The notes below the pieces were generated by a model that was given only the letters and a program-made list of their open reading frames with translations, did not search any database and was not told where the DNA came from. Shown piece after piece: positions 1-5,419 of a DNA stretch of 5,419 nucleotides. The translations under genes were made by a program, and so were the position numbers. Source of the DNA: an uncultured Eubacteriales bacterium (GTDB lineage: Bacteria > Bacillota > Clostridia > Lachnospirales > Lachnospiraceae); assembly GCA_900557175.1 (NCBI GenBank), contig USSL01000134.1:1-5419 (forward strand), written 5' to 3'. Within the stretch, counting starts at the first letter, position 1; every line of letters starts with the position of its first letter.

Positions 1-52
1 GAGAAAGAAACAATGGAGGATAAAATTTTACGGATGATTCGCAATGAAACGG

Positions 53-80
53 TTACAACTGGCGGAACTTGTGGTATAAT
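53..80 (+). promoter_or_regulatory. Promoter-like sequence abutting the insertion sequence
   Basis: TTACAA (53-58), a 16-base spacer and a perfect TATAAT (75-80) preceded by TGG form an extended -10 promoter of the sigma-A type. Its last base is the first base of the target duplication, so any transcript would start inside the insertion sequence and run into the minus-strand transposase. Before the insertion it would have pointed towards the recombinase-like tail. This is pattern evidence only. Confidence 0.45.
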
Positions 81-85
81 CCCGA
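80..85 (+). repeat. Target site duplication, left copy (TCCCGA)
   Basis: TCCCGA lies directly outside the left inverted repeat and is identical to the six bases directly outside the right one. Six bases fits the 5-6 base duplications known for the IS1634 family and marks the insertion point. Confidence 0.85.
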
Positions 86-96
86 GTTTGACACTT
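86..96 (+). repeat. Left terminal inverted repeat of the IS
   Basis: GTTTGACACTT here is the exact complement of 2056-2066. The match fails at the twelfth base (G versus C), so the perfect repeat is 11 bases. Confidence 0.85.
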
Positions 97-106
97 GTAA
101 AAGTAA

Positions 107-150
107 AAAATGGCTACAAGTCCAGTAATTATGCGGGCTGTAGCCATTTT
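107..150 (-). terminator. Rho-independent terminator of the transposase gene
   Basis: AAAATGGCTACA (107-118) pairs perfectly with TGTAGCCATTTT (139-150), and a few inner pairs (G120, C122 and C123 with C138, G136 and G135) extend the stem past a bulge. Read on the minus strand, the stem runs into TTTTTT followed by more T-rich sequence, 21 bases after the transposase stop. On the plus strand the stem ends in TTTT followed by CC, so it might also stop transcription entering from the left flank. Confidence 0.8.
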
Positions 151-170
151 CCTTTCAGAAACGATTTATG

Positions 171-1925
171 CTATTTTTTTATTTCTTCTGTTTTGGTATT
201 TTTTATTATGCTTCGCATAGCTGATTTTGAGATAAATTCATAATCCGTATGAAAGCCAAATACCTTGTGTAAATCATCTGTCATATCGGTTCTTTTGTAG
301 GAAGGAATGTAGCCGCTTTCCTTTGACAGAAGTGTCACTTGCATGGAACGAAGCGTGCCCAGAATCTCGTTACAGGTATAATCGTTTCCGAGCTTTTTTT
401 CGAGCAGCCGGTACACAAGCAGGCTGATATAACAGATCAGGAAATGGGCTTTGATTCGGTCATCCCTCCTGACATAGACAGGACGTGCTTCAAAATCCGT
501 TTTCATGATTCGGAAATTTTCTTCAATCTCCCAACGCCGCCTGTTGATTTTTAAGATTTCCCCAACATCTCCTTCAAGGTTTGTTATGACCGCATAAAAT
601 CCGTCATACATTTCTTCTTCAGAGATACGGTCTGAATCCAGGGCATATATATTCCTGCCTGCCACTTCACCATCTTCTGTTATAGCAGTGGATTTTATAA
701 AACGGGCTGGGTCATTCTGGTTTTTGCCACGTCTTTTTTTGCCCGGCTGTTCTATCATTTTTACAGCGCGTGCTATCTGTTGTTCGCGGATTCTTTTCTG
801 ATATGCCTTGTATTTTGGAGAATAGGTTACGATGACGATTTCATCCATGTCTCCATTTACAACAGGTACTTCCTTGTAAAAGATGGTTTCGTAAATATCC
901 GGATTAGATTCATCCAGAGTGGATATGTCGATGAACTTATCAGAACCAAGCCTGCGAAACTGTTTTGGATTTAAGGCAATCTGCCGGTCTTCCTCACGCA
1001 TCTTCTTCAGGGATTGTGTGATGACATAAGAACGGTTTCCGAAACTGTTAAATTTCCGGTTTGCTTTACTGCCAAGTCCGGCATCTGAGCAGAAGATAAA
1101 CTCGCTGCATGCAAAATCATGTATGATTTTTGTTTCTAAAGGTTTTAAGGTGGTCTGTTCATTCTGATTTCCCGGGAATACATCAAAAGCAAGGGGGATA
1201 CCATCCGCATCCATAAACAATCCCATTGTGACGATGGGATTTGGTCTGTTTTCTTTGCTTTTCCCATATTTTCTGAAATCGTCATCCTGCGTGGTTTCAA
1301 AGTAATAATTCGTACAGTCGTAATAAAGGATCTTCTTGTTTCTCGGATGAACGAAGTTTGAATTGAAGTATAGTTCCTTCTGAATAAAGTCAGATTCTTC
1401 GGCCATAACGGAAAGTGCGTGGTAGAGGTTCTGCAGTTCATACTTAGGAGGTTCCAGTAGGGTCTGGCAGTAAGAGTAACTGCTCAGTTTGCTGGAAGGC
1501 GCCAGGATCCTTGAAAAAATCTGATCCGTAAGGATTGCACTGAAATCATAAGTGTATTTATGGCGTTTGGAAATCTTGCGGCAAATGGAATCGATTTTTA
1601 ATTCCGTACACAGTTTTTGAAGGAACAGATAGCCAACAGGAAAGCAACGTTCTTCATTCTTTGGAATATAAGCGCTTTGGGATAAAGAAACGGTCACATT
1701 GCTTGTTTTAGCGTTGTATTCCATAGTGTCTTTTTCTGCCTCTGATTTTGCCCATGCCATCATAGCATCATAATTTCCGGAAAACCGCTCTAAGAGATCG
1801 TTCAGTTTTCCGAGTTTTCTGTGGATTTGAGTAGCGGTTTTTCCGTTGCTTTTTCGGTATGAGCGTTTGATATAGACATCTTTGTTATCTGAATTACCAG
1901 TAAGTGAAATATATATGTGAACCAA
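171..1925 (-). CDS. IS1634-family DDE transposase
   Basis: This enzyme cuts and joins the ends of the insertion sequence that carries it. From the TTG at 1925 it has 584 residues, a usual length for the family. The first catalytic aspartate is in YYDCTNYYFE (D203), the second in FCSDAGLG (D281), and the glutamate is in RRRWEIEENFRIMK (E468). The last fits R-x3-E-x6-K of the IS4-like signature, with the usual tyrosine replaced. The gap of about 187 residues between D281 and E468 agrees with the inserted beta-rich domain of this group. The frame stays open upstream to a GTG at 1973, but an extended -10 (1947-1955) and a ribosome binding site (1926-1933) lie downstream of that GTG, so translation should begin near 1925. 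No ATG is available there. TTG touches the binding site, and an ATA at 1916 has better spacing, so the exact start is uncertain. No frameshift or internal stop is present. Confidence 0.9.
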   Translation of the reverse strand: MVHIYISLTGNSDNKDVYIKRSYRKSNGKTATQIHRKLGKLNDLLERFSGNYDAMMAWAKSEAEKDTMEYNAKTSNVTVSLSQSAYIPKNEERCFPVGYLFLQKLCTELKIDSICRKISKRHKYTYDFSAILTDQIFSRILAPSSKLSSYSYCQTLLEPPKYELQNLYHALSVMAEESDFIQKELYFNSNFVHPRNKKILYYDCTNYYFETTQDDDFRKYGKSKENRPNPIVTMGLFMDADGIPLAFDVFPGNQNEQTTLKPLETKIIHDFACSEFIFCSDAGLGSKANRKFNSFGNRSYVITQSLKKMREEDRQIALNPKQFRRLGSDKFIDISTLDESNPDIYETIFYKEVPVVNGDMDEIVIVTYSPKYKAYQKRIREQQIARAVKMIEQPGKKRRGKNQNDPARFIKSTAITEDGEVAGRNIYALDSDRISEEEMYDGFYAVITNLEGDVGEILKINRRRWEIEENFRIMKTDFEARPVYVRRDDRIKAHFLICYISLLVYRLLEKKLGNDYTCNEILGTLRSMQVTLLSKESGYIPSYKRTDMTDDLHKVFGFHTDYEFISKSAMRSIIKNTKTEEIKK

Positions 1926-1933
1926 CTCCTTTT
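1926..1933 (-). promoter_or_regulatory. Ribosome binding site of the transposase
   Basis: The minus strand reads AAAAGGAG here, a good Shine-Dalgarno match. It is followed at once by TTG GTT CAC ATA in the transposase frame. It argues against the far-upstream GTG at 1973, but it leaves no standard codon at the usual 5-9 base distance. Confidence 0.65.
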
Positions 1934-1946
1934 GTGATATAATCTT

Positions 1947-1955
1947 ATTATACCA
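1947..1955 (-). promoter_or_regulatory. Extended -10 promoter of the transposase
   Basis: The minus strand reads TGGTATAAT, a perfect extended -10. The hexamer 17 bases upstream is GTGTGC (1970-1975), a poor -35, so the TGn extension would carry the activity. A transcript would start close to 1940, a few bases before the ribosome binding site, giving a very short leader. Confidence 0.55.
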
Positions 1956-2055
1956 CAAAGCGCACAAAAGCACACGTGTTATTTTTAAAAATTTGACAAA
2001 AAAATAAGCCGTGATTGGCTTAAATAAAGGATTTTTGTGATAGTATGTTAAAAAG

Positions 2056-2066
2056 AAGTGTCAAAC
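2056..2066 (-). repeat. Right terminal inverted repeat of the IS
   Basis: AAGTGTCAAAC is the exact complement of the left end and is followed directly by the second copy of the target duplication. Confidence 0.85.
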
Positions 2067-2072
2067 TCCCGA
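2067..2072 (+). repeat. Target site duplication, right copy (TCCCGA)
   Basis: Identical to 80-85. The next base (G) also matches the first base of the left inverted repeat, so the boundary could be drawn one base differently, but this placement makes both the ends and the duplication exact. Confidence 0.85.
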
Positions 2073-2073
2073 G

Positions 2074-2187
2074 TCCACCGAACACCGCAGACAGCGGATA
2101 GAAATTGTCTGGAACTTTATCGGAGAACTGGAACAGGACGAGGATAAGCAGACCATTGAAAGGCAAAGAAAAAGCAGAACGACATAG
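2074..2187 (+). pseudogene. C-terminal remnant of a serine recombinase
   Basis: The frame from 2074 to the TAG at 2185-2187 encodes 37 residues containing RRQRIEIVWNFIGEL, then an acidic patch, then ERQRKSRTT. This resembles the extreme C-terminus (DUF4368-like tail, with the recurring pattern IxxxxNFIG) of large serine recombinases carried by clostridial integrative elements. The catalytic and DNA-binding parts are absent, and there is no start codon or ribosome binding site, so it cannot be a functional gene. Upstream in the same frame lies the end of the insertion sequence with a stop at 2041-2043. Before the insertion the frame would have reached a TGA at 45-47. The recombinase had therefore probably lost its front before the insertion sequence arrived. 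The identity rests on motif memory only. Confidence 0.5.
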
Positions 2188-2301
2188 CCTTTTGACTATG
2201 CCGCCCTGCGGTAATACAATTACTTCCTTATGGGTGTGCCGTTTTAGGGTATCGGCGTTTGGATTTGTCGATTTTTGTCGGACGGTTTTTTATTTGGGGG
2301 C

Positions 2302-2330
2302 TAGACAGGGGATTTTTTACGGGGTATAAT
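2302..2330 (+). promoter_or_regulatory. Probable promoter of the tad pilus operon
   Basis: TAGACA (2302-2307), a 17-base spacer and a perfect TATAAT (2325-2330) make a near-consensus sigma-A promoter. Transcription would start near 2337 and give a leader of about 65 bases to the peptidase start. No terminator is visible between it and the operon. A second candidate nearer the gene (CATAAT at 2373-2378) lacks a well-spaced -35. Confidence 0.6.
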
Positions 2331-2390
2331 CAAGTCATAAAATTCTTCAATATTCTAAGTTCTTTTAAATCCCATAATTAAAATTTTATA

Positions 2391-2396
2391 GAGGTG
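2391..2396 (+). promoter_or_regulatory. Ribosome binding site deciding the TTG start of the peptidase
   Basis: GAGGTG lies five bases before TTG at 2402. The ATG at 2397 is in another frame and stops after eight codons, and no ATG or GTG occurs in the peptidase frame upstream of 2402 before the stop at 2375, so TTG is the best start. Confidence 0.6.
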
Positions 2397-2401
2397 ATGG
2401 C

Positions 2402-2920
2402 TTGGTTCATCTTACATATTTGAGTCTTATTTGCATTTTGGCAGTTGCTGCCGTGATGGATATAAGTACTTTCCGTGTGAAAAACCGGTGGATTATTTTC
2501 GGACTTGTTTTTGGAGTCATACTTTATATTGCTGCCGGACAATGGGCCGTGATTGCCAATAAGGCTGCCGGATTTTTGCTCCCGGCAAGTCTGCTCGTAT
2601 TATACCGGTATTCGATGCTTGGTGCTGCGGATATTAAGTTGTTTGCAGTAGCCGGTTTTTACCTTGGATTTCGGGACAGTTTTTTATTTATTGTGATGAC
2701 CTTCATGCTGGCGTCGGGGCTGGCAGTATATCGTATATTGACAAATCATTGTTTAAAAAAGCGGTTCTTTTACTTTCTTAATTTTATCAGAGATTTTTCC
2801 ACAAATGAAAAACATATTTATATGGACTTTGCAAATAAGGATAAGACGGCCTGTCTTCATATGACTGTGCCGATGGCAGTGACAGCAGTGCTTTTGTATG
2901 CACGGACATTTTTAGTATAA
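2402..2920 (+). CDS. tadV: Prepilin peptidase, A24 family (TadV/CpaA-like)
   Basis: This is an aspartate protease of the membrane that would remove the short leader from Flp-type prepilins. The 172 residues match the small peptidases of Tad systems, which lack the N-methylation domain of PilD. Several hydrophobic segments are visible (about 3-19, 30-46, 55-68, 80-108 and 153-170). The first catalytic aspartate is D20 in AVMDISTFRVKN, the usual D followed by a basic residue and N. The second is D77 in LGAADIKLFA, where the family motif GxGD reads GAAD. A charged loop (about 112-152) contains two runs of aromatic residues. The start is TTG, supported by GAGGTG. The gene is first in the operon and its stop lies four bases before the next gene. 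Function is inferred from family motifs and from the CpaF and TadB genes downstream. Confidence 0.85.
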   Translation: MVHLTYLSLICILAVAAVMDISTFRVKNRWIIFGLVFGVILYIAAGQWAVIANKAAGFLLPASLLVLYRYSMLGAADIKLFAVAGFYLGFRDSFLFIVMTFMLASGLAVYRILTNHCLKKRFFYFLNFIRDFSTNEKHIYMDFANKDKTACLHMTVPMAVTAVLLYARTFLV

Positions 2921-2924
2921 GGGG

Positions 2925-3818
2925 ATGATGCGATTGAAGAATACACCCTTATGTATTTATGACAAAGATACGGTTTATCTTGAACGGCTTTCAAGATATC
3001 TGATGGGACGGAGGGATTCACCTTTTCTCGTGCGAACCTACTGCGGGGATGATTTGGGATTTTTAGAAGATATTAAAGAAGGATTTTTACTGATTTCCTC
3101 GTCGATGCTCAGAGAGGAGATTAAGACATTAAAAAGCAGCAGGGTAATTGTTCTTGATGAAGGTGATGCGAGTACGGCATATGAAGCGTTTGTGCATGTA
3201 GATAAATATCAGACAGCCGGAGCGCTTTATGAGCTGTTAATCGGAGAGTGTGCGGACAGAGAGGATGTGATGTCGGGAGAGATTTTAAAAGAGCGGGCGA
3301 AGCTGTATTGTGTCTATTCACCGATACGCCGGATTGGAAAGACGCAGTTTTGCAAAAAACTCTGTAGTGAATATGCAAAAGACGGCAGGGTACTTTTATT
3401 AAATTTTGAGGAATTTTCAAAAGAGGAAGGTGGTGAGGGATTATCGGAATTGATTTATTTTTTTAAGACGGCAAAACGTCATATTGGTTGTGAACTTGAC
3501 CGCCTTGTTATTCGGGAGAATGATTATGACCGGCTGGCGTCAGCGGTACATCCGTCAGATTTATGGGAGATGAGTACGGAGGAGATGAAGAATTTTTTAG
3601 AACAGCTTTTAGACAGCGGCAGTTATACAAGCGTTGTACTTGATTTGAATATGCTGATGTGGATACCTGATATTTTTGAAATGTCAGAGGTGATTTATGT
3701 GCCATGTACAGAAAGTACGCCGGAGATGTGCCGTGTGAAACAGTTTGAGGACATGGCGGGGCTTTTAGAAAATAATATTGCAAAAAAACTTCAGAAAGTA
3801 AATATGGTACTTGGATAA
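2925..3818 (+). CDS. tadZ: TadZ/CpaE-like pilus localisation protein
   Basis: Proteins of this kind place the pilus machine in the cell and belong to the ParA/MinD group. The product has 297 residues. The first 110 or so look like a receiver-type fold without a clear phosphorylation site, ending in VHVDKYQTAGAL, a spot where clostridial relatives also carry KYQ. The second part is ATPase-like. Its nucleotide loop reads SPIRRIGKTQ (132-141), keeping GKT but with isoleucine in place of the ParA signature lysine and arginines in place of GG. RVLLLNFEEFS (155-165) and VVLDLN (D240) occupy the following strands. ATP hydrolysis is thus doubtful, though binding may persist. The start is unsure: ATG at 2925 or 2928 sits very close to the GGGG at 2921, while TTG at 2934 has better spacing. 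No signal peptide or membrane segment is seen. It lies between the peptidase and CpaF genes, as expected for Tad loci. Confidence 0.75.
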   Translation: MMRLKNTPLCIYDKDTVYLERLSRYLMGRRDSPFLVRTYCGDDLGFLEDIKEGFLLISSSMLREEIKTLKSSRVIVLDEGDASTAYEAFVHVDKYQTAGALYELLIGECADREDVMSGEILKERAKLYCVYSPIRRIGKTQFCKKLCSEYAKDGRVLLLNFEEFSKEEGGEGLSELIYFFKTAKRHIGCELDRLVIRENDYDRLASAVHPSDLWEMSTEEMKNFLEQLLDSGSYTSVVLDLNMLMWIPDIFEMSEVIYVPCTESTPEMCRVKQFEDMAGLLENNIAKKLQKVNMVLG

Positions 3819-3822
3819 AGAC

Positions 3823-3830
3823 AGGGGTGG
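3823..3830 (+). promoter_or_regulatory. Ribosome binding site selecting ATG 3835 for CpaF
   Basis: AGGGGTGG precedes ATG at 3835 with normal spacing. It lies downstream of the TTG at 3811, which has no good site of its own and would overlap the TadZ gene, so the ATG is the likelier start. Confidence 0.7.
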
Positions 3831-3834
3831 TTTT

Positions 3835-5130
3835 ATGGACTATTATAACTTGAAGGAAAGTTTAAGGCAGGAAGTCATGCAGCGATTGGATTTTCATAAG
3901 GAATGGGAAGATGATGAGATTGCGGATATCATTGATGACGTCATTTTAAAAAGAAGCCGGGAGCTGTATATGAGTACGGCGACAAAACTGACGCTTAAGC
4001 AGGAGTTGTTTAATGCAATCAGGCGCCTTGATATTTTACAGGAGCTTATTGATGATCAGACGATTTCAGAAATTATGGTGAATGGTGCCGGAAATATTTT
4101 TTACGAAAAAGGCGGAAGAATTTATAAATTTGAAAAGAAATTTGATTCGCCGCAAAAGCTGGAGGATGTCATTCAGCAGATAGTTGCACGGGCAAACCGT
4201 CATGTCAATGAAGCGTCACCGATTGTTGATACGAGCCTTGCGGATGGTTCAAGAGTGAATATTGTTCTAAAGCCTGTGGCATTAAACGGTCCGATACTGA
4301 CGATACGAAAGTTTCCGGAAAAGGCAATTACGATGGAACGCCTCATAGAATGGGATTCTATCAGCGGTGAGGCCGCTGCAGTACTTGAAAAGCTTGTGAG
4401 AGCCGGATATAACATTTTTGTATCCGGCGGAACAGGCACAGGCAAGACAACATTGCTTAACGCACTTGCAGATTATATCCCGAAGGAGGAGCGGGTGATT
4501 ACGATTGAAGATACGGCAGAGCTTCAGATTCGGGGTGTTAAAAATCTAGTGCGGCTTGAAGTGCGTAATTCGACAGCGGACGGTACATATGAAGTTACCA
4601 TAAGAGATTTGATAAAATCAGCACTCAGAATGCGCCCGGACAGAATTGTTGTCGGTGAAATCAGAGGTGCTGAGGCCATTGATATGCTTCAGGCAATGAA
4701 TACCGGGCATGACGGATCGTTAAGTACGGGCCACGCCAATTCGATTGAGGATATGCTTTCAAGAATTGAAACGATGGTCATGATGGGCACGGATATTCCG
4801 GTTCAGGCTATCAGAAAGCAGATTGCTTCATCAATTGATATTGTAATTCAGCTTGGACGTCTCAGGGATAAGTCACGGCGTGTTGTTGAAATTGCGGAAC
4901 TTAACGGAATTTTTGACGGTGAAATCGCCATAAATTCTTTATACAAATTTAGAGAGGATATACCGGAGAAATCAGAGGATAATGGTTCAGAGATGATGAT
5001 TCGCGAAGATGGATATTATGAGAATGAGTGCGGAAAAGTATTGGGGCATCTTGTGCCGACGGGTAATGGCTTGATCCATAAACAGAAACTTATGGCAGCA
5101 AACATTCGTATTGAGGAGTTAGATAAATGA
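3835..5130 (+). CDS. cpaF: CpaF/TadA-type secretion ATPase
   Basis: This is the cytoplasmic hexameric motor that hydrolyses ATP to drive pilus assembly through the TadB/TadC platform. From ATG 3835 it has 431 residues, normal for the family. An N-terminal helical region (1-70) is followed by the domain with ISEIMVNG and the conserved SPIVDTSLADGSRVNI. Next come the Walker A loop GGTGTGKT (198-205), the Asp box VITIEDTAEL (221-230), the Walker B region MRPDRIVVGEIRG with E275, and the His box TGHDGSLSTGHANS (290-303). All the catalytic elements look intact. The C-terminal portion after about 350 is variable and acidic, and ends in a segment with GHLVPTGN, comparable to the LVxTGN seen in relatives. 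A TTG at 3811 would add eight residues and overlap the TadZ gene, but a ribosome binding site supports the ATG. The stop overlaps the next start as ATGA, which suggests translational coupling. Confidence 0.95.
   Translation: MDYYNLKESLRQEVMQRLDFHKEWEDDEIADIIDDVILKRSRELYMSTATKLTLKQELFNAIRRLDILQELIDDQTISEIMVNGAGNIFYEKGGRIYKFEKKFDSPQKLEDVIQQIVARANRHVNEASPIVDTSLADGSRVNIVLKPVALNGPILTIRKFPEKAITMERLIEWDSISGEAAAVLEKLVRAGYNIFVSGGTGTGKTTLLNALADYIPKEERVITIEDTAELQIRGVKNLVRLEVRNSTADGTYEVTIRDLIKSALRMRPDRIVVGEIRGAEAIDMLQAMNTGHDGSLSTGHANSIEDMLSRIETMVMMGTDIPVQAIRKQIASSIDIVIQLGRLRDKSRRVVEIAELNGIFDGEIAINSLYKFREDIPEKSEDNGSEMMIREDGYYENECGKVLGHLVPTGNGLIHKQKLMAANIRIEELDK
5113..5118 (+). promoter_or_regulatory. Ribosome binding site of tadB inside cpaF
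   Basis: GAGGAG lies eight bases before the ATG at 5127, within the last codons of cpaF. It supports initiation at the overlapping ATGA. Confidence 0.7.
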
Positions 5131-5419
5131 AGCGAAAGAAAAACAAGGTTAAAAAAGGAAGTCAGTTCGACCAGAGATTTTGGCTGGCTGCCGCCGGAAA
5201 ATATATTCTTTTAGATTTTATAGTTTCATTTCTGTTTTATAATTCATATTTTCTGTTCATTGGGTTCATACCTTTGTTTGAAGTTTACATAAGATTTGAA
5301 AAGAAAGCTTATATAAAAAAGCTTGCAAGGGATCATAAACTGGAATTTCGTGAAGCAATGACGGCAATGTATGGGATGATTGCTTCGGGGTATTCGTTGG
5401 AATCGGCAATTAAAGGCGT
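5127..5419 (+). CDS. tadB: TadB-like pilus platform protein, 5' part
   Basis: Only the first 97 codons are in the window and the frame is open at the right edge. The protein begins with a strongly basic stretch (KRKKNKVKK), then hydrophobic residues at about 25-55 forming one or two membrane segments, then a cytosolic helical part with EFREAMTAMYGMIASGYSLESAIKG. The last matches the start of the GspF/type II secretion F domain, where relatives have a similar phrase ending in GYSLE and a small residue. TadB pairs with TadC as the inner-membrane base on which the CpaF motor acts. The gene overlaps the cpaF stop by four bases and has its own ribosome binding site, so it is in the same transcript. 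TadC and pilin genes would be expected next. Confidence 0.85.
   Translation, partial: MKRKKNKVKKGSQFDQRFWLAAAGKYILLDFIVSFLFYNSYFLFIGFIPLFEVYIRFEKKAYIKKLARDHKLEFREAMTAMYGMIASGYSLESAIKG

Larger units (their letters stand above)
1..85 (+). other. Interrupted left flank of the insertion sequence
   Basis: This short segment precedes the insertion sequence. Frame 1 is open from the window edge, with an ATG at 13. If the insertion and one copy of the duplication are removed, the frame runs on to a TAG at 2098-2100, which would end a product of only about 34 residues from that ATG. The peptide resembles nothing I recognise and has no convincing ribosome binding site, so I do not call a gene. The frame that joins the recombinase-like tail on the other side meets a TGA at 45-47, so the left flank is not simply the upstream part of that recombinase. 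The locus was probably already rearranged before the insertion. Confidence 0.4.
86..2066 (-). mobile_element. Complete IS1634-family insertion sequence (1981 bases)
   Basis: The element is bounded by 11-base inverted repeats (GTTTGACACTT at 86-96 and its complement at 2056-2066) and flanked by the perfect 6-base duplication TCCCGA. It holds a single minus-strand transposase gene with an intact DDE triad, a promoter inside its right end and a terminator inside its left end. Total length, duplication size and the form of the transposase all fit the IS1634 family, a DDE group related to IS4. With no frameshift or stop in the gene and intact ends, it may be active or recently inserted. The family assignment comes from protein features and has not been confirmed by a database search. 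Confidence 0.88.
2188..2401 (+). other. Intergenic region between recombinase remnant and pilus operon
   Basis: I see no gene here. It begins with small inverted repeats: CATAG...CTATG right at the recombinase stop, then CCGC-CCT-GCGG (about 2200-2210), then GCCG...CGGC further on. A G- and T-rich stretch leads to the promoter at 2302-2330. From about 2331 the composition turns strongly AT-rich, up to the ribosome binding site at 2391. The change in texture near 2330 may mark the end of the mobile-element DNA and the start of the native pilus leader, but no attachment site can be defined. Confidence 0.45.

Noticed and set aside
13..243. Open frame of 76 codons spanning the left flank and the insertion end
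   Set aside because: It crosses the insertion boundary, the inverted repeat and the terminator, so it is an accidental fusion.
339..974. Short plus-strand frames at 339-554 and 780-974
   Set aside because: They lie antisense inside the intact transposase and have no family features.
1145..1441. Minus-strand frame of 98 codons
   Set aside because: It overlaps the catalytic part of the transposase in another frame.
2005..2022. Small hairpin TAAGCC...GGCTTA near the right end of the insertion sequence
   Set aside because: It has only six pairs and no T-run after it, so it is not a convincing terminator. It could be a transposase binding feature, but nothing supports that.
1993..2025. TTGACA followed by TTAAAT as an outward promoter of the insertion sequence
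   Set aside because: The spacing is about 21 bases, too long for a standard promoter.
2105..2329. Plus-strand frame of 74 codons after the recombinase tail
   Set aside because: It overlaps the recombinase-like tail in a different frame, has a weak start and no ribosome binding site, and runs through small inverted repeats and the operon promoter.
3121..3783. Minus-strand frames at 3121-3420 and 3508-3783
   Set aside because: They are antisense within the TadZ-like gene, which has clear family motifs.
4200..4445. Minus-strand frame of 81 codons
   Set aside because: It is antisense to conserved motifs of CpaF.
1..5419. Search by eye for CRISPR arrays, tRNA or rRNA genes and riboswitches
   Set aside because: No regularly spaced repeats, cloverleaf-like sequences or recognisable conserved aptamers were seen.

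Overview
The window looks like a piece of a Gram-positive, low-GC anaerobe of the Clostridia, most likely Lachnospiraceae. This is inferred from AT-rich codon use, AGGAG-type ribosome binding sites, use of TTG as a start codon, and the particular form of the Tad pilus genes. No species can be named from the sequence alone.

Region 1 (1-85) is a short stretch of interrupted host or element DNA that ends in a strong promoter-like sequence (TTACAA, 16 bases, extended -10 TGGTATAAT). Region 2 (86-2066) is a complete 1981-base insertion sequence. It has matching 11-base ends (GTTTGACACTT), a perfect 6-base target duplication (TCCCGA at 80-85 and 2067-2072), one minus-strand transposase of the IS1634 type with all three acidic catalytic residues visible, its own promoter, and a strong terminator. 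Region 3 (2068-2401) starts with a fragment resembling the last 37 codons of a large serine recombinase, of the kind found at the end of clostridial integrative elements. About 210 non-coding bases follow, containing a near-consensus promoter (TAGACA, 17 bases, TATAAT).

Region 4 (2402-5419, cut by the window end) is the start of a tight plus-strand operon for a Tad/Flp-type pilus or type II secretion-like machine: a prepilin peptidase (TadV/CpaA-like), a TadZ/CpaE-like protein with a degenerate nucleotide-binding loop, the motor ATPase CpaF/TadA, and the 5' part of an inner-membrane platform protein (TadB). The genes are separated by 4 bases (peptidase to TadZ), by 16 bases with the preferred start (TadZ to CpaF), and by a 4-base ATGA overlap (CpaF to TadB). 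In such systems the peptidase trims prepilins, the TadZ-like protein is thought to place the machine in the cell, CpaF hydrolyses ATP, and TadB with TadC forms the membrane base. TadC and the pilin genes would be expected beyond the right edge.

I do not see an undescribed system here. The points most worth a second look are the nested mobile DNA directly in front of the pilus operon, the possibility that the operon promoter lies in mobile-element DNA, the altered GxGD motif of the peptidase (GAAD), the loss of the ParA signature lysine in the TadZ-like protein, and the lack of a normal start codon for the transposase.
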